From Castellaniella sp034674885 (GTDB lineage: Bacteria; Pseudomonadota; Gammaproteobacteria; Burkholderiales; Burkholderiaceae_B), in assembly GCF_034674885.1 (NCBI RefSeq), contig NZ_JAUCDS010000010.1:32861-96860 (forward strand): 64,000 nucleotides of DNA, read 5' to 3'. The translations under genes and the position numbers were made by a program. The first letter of the stretch is position 1, and each line of letters begins with the position of its first letter. Below the pieces are notes generated by a model. The model worked only from the letters and a program-made list of their open reading frames with translations. It did not search any database and was not told where the DNA came from. Shown here in pieces: positions 52,369 through 61,663 of the stretch.

Positions 52369-54051
52369 ATGCTGCCACAGCACACCACCCAGATTACCTC
52401 TCTTCTGCGCACCGCCCTGGACGCCCTGATTCCGGGCCATGCGCTGGACATCACCCTGGAACGCCCCAAGGTCGCCGCACACGGCGACGTGGCCTGCAAC
52501 GTCGCCATGCAGGCCGCCCGCGCTGCCCGCCGCAACCCGCGCGAACTGGCCCAGGCCATCGTGGCAGCCATCCTGGCCGAACCATCCGCCGCAGGCCTGA
52601 TCGCACAGGCCGAGGTCGCAGGCCCCGGCTTCATCAACTTCCGCCTGTCGGCTGCGGCCCACCAGGCCGTGCTGCGCACGATCCAGGAAGAAGGCGAACG
52701 CTACGGCCATCGCCCGGCCCATGACGAACGCATCCTGGTGGAATTCGTATCCGCCAACCCCACGGGCCCGCTGCACGTGGGCCACGCCCGTCAGGCAGCG
52801 CTGGGGGATTCCATCTGCCGCCTGTTCGCCACCCAGGGCGCCCAGGTCTCGCGCGAGTTCTACTACAACGACGCAGGCAACCAGATCCACAACCTGGCCA
52901 TCAGCGTGCAGGCCCGCGCCCGGGGCATCGAACCCGAAAGCCCCGACTTCCCCGAAGACGGCTACAAGGGCGAATATATCCTGGACATCGCCCGCGACTA
53001 CCAGAATCGCGCCACGGTACAGGCCAGCGACGGCGACCCCATCCAGGCCAGCGGCGACCTGGACGATCTGGACGCAATTCGCCGATTCTCAGTGGCCTAT
53101 CTGCGCCGCGAACAGGACCTGGACCTGCAGGCCTTCGACCTGCGCTTTGACAACTACTACCTGGAAAGCTCGCTGTATACCAGCGGCCGGGTGGAACGCA
53201 CCGTGCAGGCCCTGATCGACGCCGGCCACACCTACGAACAGGAAGGCGCGCTGTGGCTGCGCACGACCGAACTGGGCACGGGAGACGACAAGGACCGCGT
53301 GATGCGCAAGTCCGAGGGCGGCTACACCTACTTCGTGCCCGACGTCGCCTATCACGTGGCCAAATGGGAACGCGGCTTTCACCACGCCATCAACATCCAG
53401 GGCACCGACCACCACGGCACCATTGCGCGGGTCCGCGCCGGCCTGCAGGGGCTGGGCCTGGGCATCCCGGCCGATTACCCGGCCTACGTGCTGCACAAGA
53501 TGGTGCGCGTCATGCGCGACGGGGCCGAGGTCAAGATCTCCAAGCGCGCGGGCAGCTACGTCACCCTGCGCGACCTGATCGACTGGGTGGGGCGCGACGC
53601 GGTGCGTTTCTTCCTGGCGCAGCGCCGGGCGGATTCGGAATTCGTCTTCGACATCGACCTGGCCCTGTCGCACAGCGAGGAAAACCCGGTCTACTACATC
53701 CAGTACGCGCACGCGCGCATCCATTCGCTGTTGCGCCAGCACGATACGCAACAGCAGGCGCAATCCGCCGATCCGTCCCTGCTGACGGCGCCCACCGAAA
53801 TCACCCTGCTGCAGCGCCTGGCGGAATATCCCAACGTGCTGACGCAGGCCGCCCAGGAACTGGCCCCCCACCAGCTGGCGTTCTGGCTGCGGGACTGCGC
53901 AGCCGACTTCCACGCCTGGTACAACGCCGAACGCATTCTGGTGGACGACCCCGCACTGGGGGCGGCCCGCCTGCGGCTGGCGCGGGCCACCGCACAGGTC
54001 ATCGCCAATGGCCTGGGCCTGCTGGGGGTCAGCGCCCCCGAACGGATGTAG
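52369..54051 (+). CDS. argS: Arginyl-tRNA synthetase
   Basis: Class I synthetase of 560 residues, the family size. The HIGH motif reads HVGH (GPLHVGHARQAALGD) and the KMSKS-like motif reads KISKRAG. The C-terminal anticodon domain is complete. Start ATG 52369 (MLPQHTTQITS). It is followed after 3 bases by the SPOR gene and then dsbA, an order known in Bordetella relatives. Confidence 0.97.
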   Translation: MLPQHTTQITSLLRTALDALIPGHALDITLERPKVAAHGDVACNVAMQAARAARRNPRELAQAIVAAILAEPSAAGLIAQAEVAGPGFINFRLSAAAHQAVLRTIQEEGERYGHRPAHDERILVEFVSANPTGPLHVGHARQAALGDSICRLFATQGAQVSREFYYNDAGNQIHNLAISVQARARGIEPESPDFPEDGYKGEYILDIARDYQNRATVQASDGDPIQASGDLDDLDAIRRFSVAYLRREQDLDLQAFDLRFDNYYLESSLYTSGRVERTVQALIDAGHTYEQEGALWLRTTELGTGDDKDRVMRKSEGGYTYFVPDVAYHVAKWERGFHHAINIQGTDHHGTIARVRAGLQGLGLGIPADYPAYVLHKMVRVMRDGAEVKISKRAGSYVTLRDLIDWVGRDAVRFFLAQRRADSEFVFDIDLALSHSEENPVYYIQYAHARIHSLLRQHDTQQQAQSADPSLLTAPTEITLLQRLAEYPNVLTQAAQELAPHQLAFWLRDCAADFHAWYNAERILVDDPALGAARLRLARATAQVIANGLGLLGVSAPERM

Positions 54052-54054
54052 AGC

Positions 54055-54768
54055 ATGGCCACACGCAAGAAAAAAACCTCGGGCGGCGCCTGGTTCGGAT
54101 TGGTTCTGGGCATGGTGCTGGGCGTGGCCGCAGCCGTGGCCGTGGCACTGTTCGTCACCAAGGCGCCCATGCCCTTCAAGGACAAGGCCAGCCGCAGCAC
54201 GCCGGCCACCCTGCTGCCCGACGTCAAGAATGCGCCGGATCCGAACATCGCGCTGTACGGCAAGGATGGCCCGGCCGGCACCCGCACGCCCGCCCAGGGC
54301 GGCAGTTCCGTCAATCCGCCGGGCGCCGCGCCGGAACCCGGCCAGCAGGACAACCCCTTGTCCGACGCGATCGGCCAGATCATTGCGGGGCTGGACCAGC
54401 CGGCCACCAAACCGGCGGTTCCTGCACCAGCTGCCAAGGCGCCCGACACGACCGTGGCCATCGCCAAGCCTTCCGCCCCGGCCAGCCTGCCGTTCCCGCC
54501 CCCGGCGCCACCGGTCAACAAGCCGGCAGCCAATACGCAAACGACGTACTTTCTGCAGACGGGCGCCTTCCGGTCGAAATCCGAGGCCCAGGCCATGCTG
54601 GCCCGCGTGGTGCTGCTGGGCCTGCCGGTGCGCATCGAGGCCGGGGAATCCAACGGCGCGGCGATCAACCGGGTCCGGGTTGGCCCCTTCAAGGGGATCG
54701 ACGAGATGAACCGGGCTCGCAGCAAGCTGGGCGACGAGAAGATCGAATCCTCGGTCGTGCGTCCTTGA
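54055..54768 (+). CDS. SPOR-domain cell-division protein (FtsN-like)
   Basis: A 237-residue bitopic protein. It has a short cytoplasmic Lys-rich N terminus, one membrane segment (WFGLVLGMVLGVAAAVAVALF), a Pro/Ala-rich linker and a C-terminal SPOR domain (TYFLQTGAFRSKSEAQAMLARVV...INRVRVGPFKG). It probably binds denuded septal peptidoglycan. Confidence 0.9.
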   Translation: MATRKKKTSGGAWFGLVLGMVLGVAAAVAVALFVTKAPMPFKDKASRSTPATLLPDVKNAPDPNIALYGKDGPAGTRTPAQGGSSVNPPGAAPEPGQQDNPLSDAIGQIIAGLDQPATKPAVPAPAAKAPDTTVAIAKPSAPASLPFPPPAPPVNKPAANTQTTYFLQTGAFRSKSEAQAMLARVVLLGLPVRIEAGESNGAAINRVRVGPFKGIDEMNRARSKLGDEKIESSVVRP

Positions 54769-54878
54769 TGTCCTGATGCCGCACCGGCGGGGGACACTGA
54801 TTCACCCAGCAGGGAACCGGATCTGGTTATAGTGATCCAACATCACTGTCCCTGCCGATTTTTTGGAGCTTCACGATC

Positions 54879-55502
54879 ATGACCGCCTTGTTTTCCCGCT
54901 TTGCTTCCGGCCTGCTGATGGGCCTGGCCGCGCTGGCTCTGTCGCCCGCGCACGCCGCGCCGTTCGATACCCTGGATCCGATCCAGCCGTCGGATACGCC
55001 GGGCAAGGTCGAGGTCCTGGAATTCTTTGCCTATACGTGCCCGCACTGCGCAAAAATCGAGCCGCTGGTGGTCAAATGGCGCAAGACGCTGCCCGACACG
55101 GTGGTGTTCAAGGGCGTTCCCGTGGCGTTCAACGCCAGCATGAAGGACCTGCAGAAGCTGTATTACGCGCTGGAAGCCGTCGGCCGACTGGACCTGCATG
55201 ACGCGGTCTTCAAGGCGATCCACGAGGAAAACAAGGATCTGTTCACGGCAGACAAGATCATCGACTGGGTGGCCGCCCAGGGGGTGGATCGCAAGGCGTT
55301 CACGGATGCGTTCAATTCGTTCGGTGTACAGACGAAGACCACGCGGGCCGACGAGCTGGCGAAGGCCTACAAAATCGACGGAACACCGTCGTTCGCGATT
55401 GGCGGGCAGTACGTGACGTCGCCGTCACACACGGGCAGTTATCAGGGCGCGATCGACGAGGCCGACAAGCTGGTGAAACAGGTGCTGGCGAAGCAGAAGT
55501 AA
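54879..55502 (+). CDS. dsbA: Periplasmic thiol:disulfide interchange protein DsbA
   Basis: Oxidises cysteines of exported proteins. The 207-residue precursor has a signal ending ALSPAHA. The active site is FFAYTCPHCAKIEP (CPHC) and the cis-proline loop is IDGTPSFAIGG. It is third in the argS-SPOR-dsbA series. Confidence 0.95.
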   Translation: MTALFSRFASGLLMGLAALALSPAHAAPFDTLDPIQPSDTPGKVEVLEFFAYTCPHCAKIEPLVVKWRKTLPDTVVFKGVPVAFNASMKDLQKLYYALEAVGRLDLHDAVFKAIHEENKDLFTADKIIDWVAAQGVDRKAFTDAFNSFGVQTKTTRADELAKAYKIDGTPSFAIGGQYVTSPSHTGSYQGAIDEADKLVKQVLAKQK

Positions 55503-55514
55503 TTCTTTTTTCTT

Positions 55515-55542
55515 GCGCAGGAGGCCAGTTGGCCTCTTGTGC
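55515..55542. terminator. Hairpin after dsbA
   Basis: GCGCAGGAGGCC-AGTT-GGCCTCTTGTGC forms a 12-bp stem with two G-U pairs, 12 bases after the dsbA stop. Its T-run (55505-55512) precedes the stem, so on the plus strand it is not a classical terminator. Confidence 0.4.
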
Positions 55543-55632
55543 GGGCAGAGCGCGTCGGCTGCCTGGCCGCAGGCCCCGCCTGGATCATCCTCATGCGGAC
55601 GCCTGACGGCCGATGCCCCTGCCAGCAAACAA

Positions 55633-56856
55633 TCACCCCGCCGCCGCGAACGCCTGCGTCAAATCGGCGATCAGGTCGGCGGGGTCTTCCAGCCCGATGT
55701 GCAGGCGTAAGACCGTTCCGGCCTTCATCCGGTCGGTGGCGGTCTCGGCCCAATAGCCGTGAGCTGTCAGGGCGGACGGTTCCACCTGCGTCACCAGGCT
55801 CTCGTAGCCGCCCCAGGAATACCCGATCCCGAACAAGCGCAGCGCATCGATCACGCGGCGCACCTGTGGCTCGTTGAAATCCACCGCCACGGCCAACAGG
55901 CCGTTGGATCCCGTCGCATCGCGCTGCCACAGCGCGTGTCCCGGGTCCTGGGGCCAGGCGGGCAAGAAGATGCGGGACACCTGCGGCTGCGCGGCCAGCC
56001 ACTGGCAGACCGTCAGGGCGTGCACGCCGCAGCCGCGCATGCGCAGGCCCAGCGTGCGCGCACCGCGCAGCGCCAGCCAGGCATCGTCGGCGCTGACCGT
56101 ATTGCCCAGCGCATAGTGGGTTTCATGCAGCTTGCGGATCAGGGCCGGATCGCTGGCCACCGCCGCGCCCAGCATCAGATCGGAATGCCCGCCGATGTAC
56201 TTGGTGGCGGCAATCACGGAAATGTCCGCCCCCAGGGACAGCGGCCGGTAGATGTAGCCGGATCCCCAGGTGTTGTCGGCCACGACCGTCAGGCCGTGAT
56301 CGTGCGCCCAGCGCGACAAGGCGGGCAGATCCAGCATTTCCATCAGCAGGGAACCCGGGGATTCCAGGTACAGCACCCGCGTTTCCGGGCGCAGGGCGGC
56401 CTGCAGGCTGTCCAGGTCCGCGCGCACGAAATCCATGGCGATGCCCATGCGCGAGAGGATGGTCTTGTGCAGGTAGCGCACCGGGCCATAGACGCAGTCC
56501 ACGACCAGGGCGTGGTCGCCCTGGTTGAGGCAGGCCACCAAGGCCATGCTGATGGCGGCCATGCCCGATGGCGCCAGGAATGCCCGCTGGCCGCCCTCCA
56601 GGCTGCACAGCAGGTTTTCCAGGGCCTCGTGGGTCTGCAGCCCGACCCGGCCGTAGGTGGGAACGCGTTCGCCTCGCTGCTTGGCGGCCTGGGCGCGATC
56701 CAGCACGTCCATGGACGCGAAGCGCACAGTGCTGGTGCGCATCGACGGCAGTGCGACCGGTCCGGAACCGGTTTCCGGGTCCAGCGGCGCCTGGCCGATA
56801 TGCTGCAGCAAAGTATCGATGCGGTCATTGGGTCGGCCGTGCGCGTCGCGAGTCAT
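55633..56856 (-). CDS. Cystathionine beta-lyase-like PLP enzyme
   Basis: A 407-residue Cys/Met-metabolism PLP enzyme. The Schiff-base lysine lies in IAATKYIGGHSD, and PTYGRVGLQTHEALENLL and DNTWGSGYIYRPL are typical of bacterial cystathionine beta-lyases (MetC-type). The substrate cannot be fixed from sequence alone; gamma-synthase or gamma-lyase activity is less likely. Start ATG 56856 has AGGA at about 11 bases. Confidence 0.88.
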   Translation of the reverse strand: MTRDAHGRPNDRIDTLLQHIGQAPLDPETGSGPVALPSMRTSTVRFASMDVLDRAQAAKQRGERVPTYGRVGLQTHEALENLLCSLEGGQRAFLAPSGMAAISMALVACLNQGDHALVVDCVYGPVRYLHKTILSRMGIAMDFVRADLDSLQAALRPETRVLYLESPGSLLMEMLDLPALSRWAHDHGLTVVADNTWGSGYIYRPLSLGADISVIAATKYIGGHSDLMLGAAVASDPALIRKLHETHYALGNTVSADDAWLALRGARTLGLRMRGCGVHALTVCQWLAAQPQVSRIFLPAWPQDPGHALWQRDATGSNGLLAVAVDFNEPQVRRVIDALRLFGIGYSWGGYESLVTQVEPSALTAHGYWAETATDRMKAGTVLRLHIGLEDPADLIADLTQAFAAAG

Positions 56857-56916
56857 AGTGATCAGTGTCCTGTATTCGTCAATCAAGGATGCGCCCGGCG
56901 ACCGCAGATGAACCGG

Positions 56917-57993
56917 TCAGGCCTGCTGGAAACGGTAGATGCCGTCCTCGCCCAGCGCGCGCGTCAGGGCGCCTTGAAAGTATAGGGCGTGCAGGTGGGC
57001 AACGGATTCGCCCATGGCGAAACCGAGCTGGTGCATATCCAGTTTCCGGTGGAACAGCACGGGCAGCAGATCGTGGGCGCTCTGGGGATGGCCGCAGGCG
57101 GCCAGGACCTCGGCCAGGCGTTCCGCATGGTGGGTCTGTTGCTGCGCGATACGCCGGTGCAGACCCCGGAAGGGACGCCCATGCGAGGGCAGGACCAGGG
57201 CATCGGCCGGCAGGTTGTCGTAGGCCTTCAGGGAATCCAGGTACAGCGGCAGAGGGTTGGCCTCGGGTTCCAGGTCGAACACGCTGATGTTGGTGGAAAT
57301 GCGCGGCAGCACCATGTCGCCTGAAATCAGCGTGCCCAGCGTCGGGCACCACAGGGACACGTGTTCCGGCGCATGCCCGTAGCCAACGATGATCCGCCAG
57401 GGGCGGCCGCCGATCTGCACGTCCTGCCCATGCATCAGGCGATGAAACTGCCTGGGCATGTCGGGCACCAGGCGGGCGTAGTAATCATGGCGCTGGCGGA
57501 TCATGGCCTGGGCTTCGGGATCCACCAGGCCATGGCGGGCGAAATGCCGGGCGGCGGCATCGCCGACCGGCCCGCTGCCCGCCTGGGAGGTGTCTTTCAC
57601 GGACGAGCCGGTCCACAGCCGCGCCACTGCATAGTCGGTCATGGACATCGACAGCGGCGCCTGCCAGCGCTCGCACAGCCAGTGCGCCAGCCCGACGTGG
57701 TCCGGATGCATGTGGGTGACGATGACGCGCAACACGGGCAGGCCGTCCAGGGCCTGGGCAAAGACGGATTCCCAGGTGTCGCGGACTTCGCTGCGGTCGA
57801 TGCCGCAATCCACCACGGTCCAGCCATCACGGCCGTCGATGCGGTCGCGCAGCAGCCATAGATTGATGTGGTCCAGCGCAAAGGGCAGCGGCATGCGGAT
57901 CCAGCGCACGCCATCGGCCACCGTCAGGGCATGGCCGGCCTCGGGCAGTTTCTCGTCCCAGGGGTATTGCAGTTCCTGTTCCTGCGGGTTCAC
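56917..57993 (-). CDS. MBL-fold metallo-hydrolase
   Basis: A 358-residue metallo-beta-lactamase-fold hydrolase. The zinc motif is THMHPDHVGLAHWL, with later ligands in VGYGHAPEHVSLW and LISGDMVLP and a final His in VLPSHGRPFRG. Substrate unknown; thioester or glyoxalase-like hydrolysis fits. GTG 57993 is the start, with GGAGACACAT before it. It is divergent from the MerR regulator and shares its palindromic operator, suggesting a link to leucine catabolism. Confidence 0.9.
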   Translation of the reverse strand: MNPQEQELQYPWDEKLPEAGHALTVADGVRWIRMPLPFALDHINLWLLRDRIDGRDGWTVVDCGIDRSEVRDTWESVFAQALDGLPVLRVIVTHMHPDHVGLAHWLCERWQAPLSMSMTDYAVARLWTGSSVKDTSQAGSGPVGDAAARHFARHGLVDPEAQAMIRQRHDYYARLVPDMPRQFHRLMHGQDVQIGGRPWRIIVGYGHAPEHVSLWCPTLGTLISGDMVLPRISTNISVFDLEPEANPLPLYLDSLKAYDNLPADALVLPSHGRPFRGLHRRIAQQQTHHAERLAEVLAACGHPQSAHDLLPVLFHRKLDMHQLGFAMGESVAHLHALYFQGALTRALGEDGIYRFQQA

Positions 57994-58093
57994 ATGTGTC
58001 TCCTGTGCTTTTTCCGGTTGCCCGGCGTGCGGATCCGCCCGAAATGGGCAGAATCGGATATTGTCGTTCTGCGTATTATGGCAGAGTCCGCAC

Positions 58094-58109
58094 TTTACGT
58101 TAACGTAAA
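58094..58109. promoter_or_regulatory. MerR-type operator in the liu divergent promoter region
   Basis: TTTACGTTAACGTAAA is a perfect 16-bp palindrome. It overlaps the -35 elements of two opposed promoters, each with a CATAAT -10 at 17 bases. One faces the regulator (-35 TTTACG 58094-58099, -10 58117-58122); the other, with -35 TTAACG, faces the metallo-hydrolase. Confidence 0.7.
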
Positions 58110-58144
58110 CTGATAGCATAATATGACCTTGACCCGACCACCGC

Positions 58145-58582
58145 ATGGGACCCATGAGCCAAGCCACCTGGACCATCTCCGAGCTTGCCCGAGAATTCAG
58201 CGTCACGCCGCGCACGATCCGCTTCTACGAGGATCAGGGCATCGTCAGCCCGACACGCTCGGGGCGCAACCGCATCTACGCGCCACGCGACCGCACCCGC
58301 CTGAAACTCGCGCTGCGTGGACGCCGCCTGGGACTGCAACTGTCGGAAATCGTCACCCTCATCAATCTGTACGACCACAGCTCCGCCAGCAGCACGGCGC
58401 AACTGCAGCACTACATCGATGTGCTGGACGCCCATCGCCAGAAACTCGAACAGCAGCAGCGCGACCTGGACGAGACCCTGGAGGAACTGCGCCGCCAGCA
58501 GGCCGATTGCACGGCGCTGCTGCGCCGCCGCAACGCCGCACAGGCCCCAGCCAAGGCCGACCTCCACCCGATCACCGAATAA
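58145..58582 (+). CDS. MerR-family regulator of leucine/isovalerate catabolism (LiuR-like)
   Basis: A 145-residue MerR regulator. HTH WTISELAREFSVTPRTIRFYEDQGIVSPTRSG, then a wing (RIYAPRDRTRLKLALRGRRLGL), and a coiled-coil dimerisation helix (residues about 80-125). It lies directly before isovaleryl-CoA dehydrogenase, as liuR does. An in-frame ATG at 58154 is equally possible as start. Confidence 0.88.
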   Translation: MGPMSQATWTISELAREFSVTPRTIRFYEDQGIVSPTRSGRNRIYAPRDRTRLKLALRGRRLGLQLSEIVTLINLYDHSSASSTAQLQHYIDVLDAHRQKLEQQQRDLDETLEELRRQQADCTALLRRRNAAQAPAKADLHPITE

Positions 58583-58614
58583 AAGGCGCCCCCGCCACCC
58601 CTAGGAGACTTCCC

Positions 58615-59793
58615 ATGGATCTACCCGGCCTGAATTTCGAACTTGGTTCCGACCTGGACATGCTGCGCGAGGCCGTGCGCGATTTCGCACAATCCGAGAT
58701 CGCGCCTCGCGCCGCCGCCGCCGACCGCGACGACCAGTTCCCGATGGACCTGTGGCGCAAGTTCGGCGACCTGGGCCTGCTGGGGGTGACGGTGTCCGAC
58801 ACGTACGGCGGCGCCAACCTGGGTTATCTGGCGCACATGATCGCGATGGAGGAAATCTCGCGCGCCAGCGCCTCGATCGCCCTGTCCTACGGCGCGCACT
58901 CGAACCTGTGCGTGAACCAGATCCACCGCAACGGCACCGAGGCCCAGAAGCGCAAATACCTGCCCGGCCTGCTGTCGGGCGAGCAGATCGGCGCGCTGGC
59001 CATGAGCGAACCCGGCGCCGGATCGGACGTGGTCAGCATGCGGCTGCGGGCGGAAAAGCGCGGTGACCGCTACATCCTGAACGGCACGAAAATGTGGATC
59101 ACCAACGGGCCGGACGCCGACACCCTGGTGGTCTACGCCAAGACCGATCCCCAGGCCCACCAGCGCGGCATCACCGCCTTCATCGTCGAAAAGTCCTTCC
59201 CCGGATTTTCCGTGGCGCAGAAGCTGGACAAGCTGGGCATGCGCGGCTCGCACACCGGCGAACTGGTCTTCCAGGACTGCGAAGTCCCGGCCGAAAACGT
59301 GCTGGGCGAGGTCAACGGCGGGGTGCGCGTTCTGATGAGCGGCCTGGACTACGAACGCGCCGTGCTGGCCGGCGGCCCGCTGGGCATCATGCAGGCCGTG
59401 ATGGACGTGGTCGTGCCCTATGTGCACGAACGCAAGCAGTTCGGCCAGGCCATCGGTGAATTCCAGCTGATCCAGGGAAAGCTGGCCGACCTGTACACCA
59501 CGCTGCAGGCCAGCCGCGCCTTCTGCTACACGGTGGGCAAGAACCTGGACCGGCTGGGCGCCCAGCACGCGCGCCAAGTGCGCAAGGACTGCGCCGGCGT
59601 CATCCTGTACTGCGCCGAAAAAGCCACCTGGATGGCTGGCGAGGGCATCCAGATCCTGGGGGGCAACGGCTACATCAACGACAACCCAACGGGGCGCCTG
59701 TGGCGCGACGCCAAACTGTACGAGATCGGCGCCGGCACCAGCGAGATCCGTCGCATGCTGATCGGTCGCGAACTGTTCAGCGAAACCGCCTGA
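58615..59793 (+). CDS. Isovaleryl-CoA dehydrogenase
   Basis: FAD acyl-CoA dehydrogenase, 392 residues, converting isovaleryl-CoA to 3-methylcrotonyl-CoA. The catalytic base Glu247 is in helix G (SGLDYERAVLAGGPLG), a hallmark of isovaleryl-CoA dehydrogenase, and the JK loop has GAGTSE instead of the usual YEGT. FAD contacts include AMSEPGAGSDVVSM and WITNG. AGGAG precedes ATG 58615. It heads the liu operon. Confidence 0.93.
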   Translation: MDLPGLNFELGSDLDMLREAVRDFAQSEIAPRAAAADRDDQFPMDLWRKFGDLGLLGVTVSDTYGGANLGYLAHMIAMEEISRASASIALSYGAHSNLCVNQIHRNGTEAQKRKYLPGLLSGEQIGALAMSEPGAGSDVVSMRLRAEKRGDRYILNGTKMWITNGPDADTLVVYAKTDPQAHQRGITAFIVEKSFPGFSVAQKLDKLGMRGSHTGELVFQDCEVPAENVLGEVNGGVRVLMSGLDYERAVLAGGPLGIMQAVMDVVVPYVHERKQFGQAIGEFQLIQGKLADLYTTLQASRAFCYTVGKNLDRLGAQHARQVRKDCAGVILYCAEKATWMAGEGIQILGGNGYINDNPTGRLWRDAKLYEIGAGTSEIRRMLIGRELFSETA

Positions 59794-59797
59794 CGCC

Positions 59798-61654
59798 ATG
59801 CGCAGCGACGGCGACCACCAGCGCATCGAGCCGGTCACGCCCCGGGGCCAATCCCCCGAGGCGGTCGCCCGTATCATCCTGGCGGGGTTCGACCGCCACT
59901 ACTCGCTGTTTCGCTACAGCGCCCAGCGGGCCAAGTCGCTGTTCGAATCCGGCGACTGGCACGGCATCCAGCAGTTGTCGCGCGAACGCATCGAATACTA
60001 CGACACGCGGGTGCGCGAATGCGCCACGACGCTGGGCCAGGCGCTGCGCGGCACCACCCCGGCGCAGACGGCCCCGGACACGGCCCTGACGCCCGAACAG
60101 CTGGAATTCTGGCAGGCGGCCAAGACCAGTTACATCGGTCTGCTGTCCGGCCACCTGCAGCCCGAATGCGCGGAAACCTTCTTCAATTCGGTATCCTGCC
60201 GCATCCTGCACCGTAACTACTTCAACAACGATTTCCTGTTCGTGCGCCCGGCCGTGGCGACCGAATACATCGACGGCGCGCTGTCCACCTACCGGTCCTA
60301 CTACCCGCTGACCGAAGGCCTGCTGCCCTGCCTGGTGCGCCTGGTGGCCGATTTCGGCCTGGCCGCGCCCTACCAGGACCTGCCCGCCGATGCCCGCACG
60401 CTGGCCCGCATGGGCCTGCGCCACCTGCGCCGCACACTGCCGCGCGGCCTGGGCAAGCGCCTGGCACCCGATTGCCAGATCCAGGTGCTCAACACCCTGT
60501 TCTTTCGCAACAAGGGCGCCTACATCGTCGGGCGCCTGATCAACCAGACGGCCATCCATCCCTTTGCCATCGCGCTGCTGCACACGCCATCCGGCCACAT
60601 CCAGCTGGACGCCCTGCTGCACACCAGCGACGACCTGAGCACGCTATTCAGCTTCACCCGGGCGTACTTCCTGGTGGACATGGAGGCCCCCGCCGCCTAC
60701 GTGGAATTCCTGTCGTCGCTGTTTCCGCGCAAACCCAAGGCCGAGATCTACACCACCATCGGCCTGCAGAAACAGGGCAAGACCCTGTTCTACCGCGATT
60801 TCCTGCACCATCTGGCGCACTCGCGCGACAACTTCGACTACGCGCCCGGCATCCAGGGCATGGTCATGACGGTGTTCAACCAGCCGTCCTACCCCTACGT
60901 CTTCAAGCTGATCCGCGACCGCATCGCCAAAGACGGCATGGACGAGCCCACCGTGCGGCGCAAATACCAGATGGTCAAGAAGCACGACCGCGTGGGCCGC
61001 ATGGCCGACACCTGGGAATATTCCCTGGTGGCTCTGCCGCGCAGCCGCTTTTCCCCGCGCCTGCTGGCCGGCCTGCGCGCCGAAGTGCCCAGCCTGCTCG
61101 AGGAAACCGACGATCTGGTGGTGCTGAAACACGTCTACATCGAACGGCGCATGACGCCGCTGAACATCTTCCTGGCCGGAGCATCCGATGCCGCCCTGGA
61201 ATCGGCCGTGCGCCAGTACGGGCAGGCGATCCGCGAACTGGCCGCCGCCAACATCTTCCCGGGCGACATGCTGTACAAGAATTTCGGCGTCACCCGCCTG
61301 GGGCGCGTGGTGTTCTACGACTACGACGAAATCCAGCGCATGACGGAAATGCATTTCCGCCGCATTCCGCCCGCGCCCAACGAAGAAGCCGAACTGTCGG
61401 GCGAGCCCTGGTACCCCGTGGGCGCCAACGACGTCTTCCCGGAAGAATTCGAACACTTCCTGCTGGGCGACCCCCGGGTACGCTCGGCCTTTCTGAAACA
61501 CCATGCCGAACTGCTGGATGCACAATGGTGGCAAGATTGCCGTACCCGCGCATCCCAAGGCCGTATCGAAGACATCTTCCCCTACGATCCGGCACGGCGT
61601 CTGCAATCCCTGAAACCGGCCGCATCCAGCCCGGATGCGGCCTCGCAGCCATAG
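59798..61654 (+). CDS. aceK: Isocitrate dehydrogenase kinase/phosphatase
   Basis: A bifunctional enzyme of 618 residues that switches isocitrate dehydrogenase off by phosphorylation, diverting carbon to the glyoxylate shunt. The kinase Lys region is GLQKQGKTLFYRDFLHHL and the catalytic segment MLYKNFGVTRLGRVVFYDYDE. It lies 4 bases after isovaleryl-CoA dehydrogenase, so it belongs to the liu operon rather than to an aceBA operon. Confidence 0.95.
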   Translation: MRSDGDHQRIEPVTPRGQSPEAVARIILAGFDRHYSLFRYSAQRAKSLFESGDWHGIQQLSRERIEYYDTRVRECATTLGQALRGTTPAQTAPDTALTPEQLEFWQAAKTSYIGLLSGHLQPECAETFFNSVSCRILHRNYFNNDFLFVRPAVATEYIDGALSTYRSYYPLTEGLLPCLVRLVADFGLAAPYQDLPADARTLARMGLRHLRRTLPRGLGKRLAPDCQIQVLNTLFFRNKGAYIVGRLINQTAIHPFAIALLHTPSGHIQLDALLHTSDDLSTLFSFTRAYFLVDMEAPAAYVEFLSSLFPRKPKAEIYTTIGLQKQGKTLFYRDFLHHLAHSRDNFDYAPGIQGMVMTVFNQPSYPYVFKLIRDRIAKDGMDEPTVRRKYQMVKKHDRVGRMADTWEYSLVALPRSRFSPRLLAGLRAEVPSLLEETDDLVVLKHVYIERRMTPLNIFLAGASDAALESAVRQYGQAIRELAAANIFPGDMLYKNFGVTRLGRVVFYDYDEIQRMTEMHFRRIPPAPNEEAELSGEPWYPVGANDVFPEEFEHFLLGDPRVRSAFLKHHAELLDAQWWQDCRTRASQGRIEDIFPYDPARRLQSLKPAASSPDAASQP

Positions 61655-61663
61655 GAGCACACC

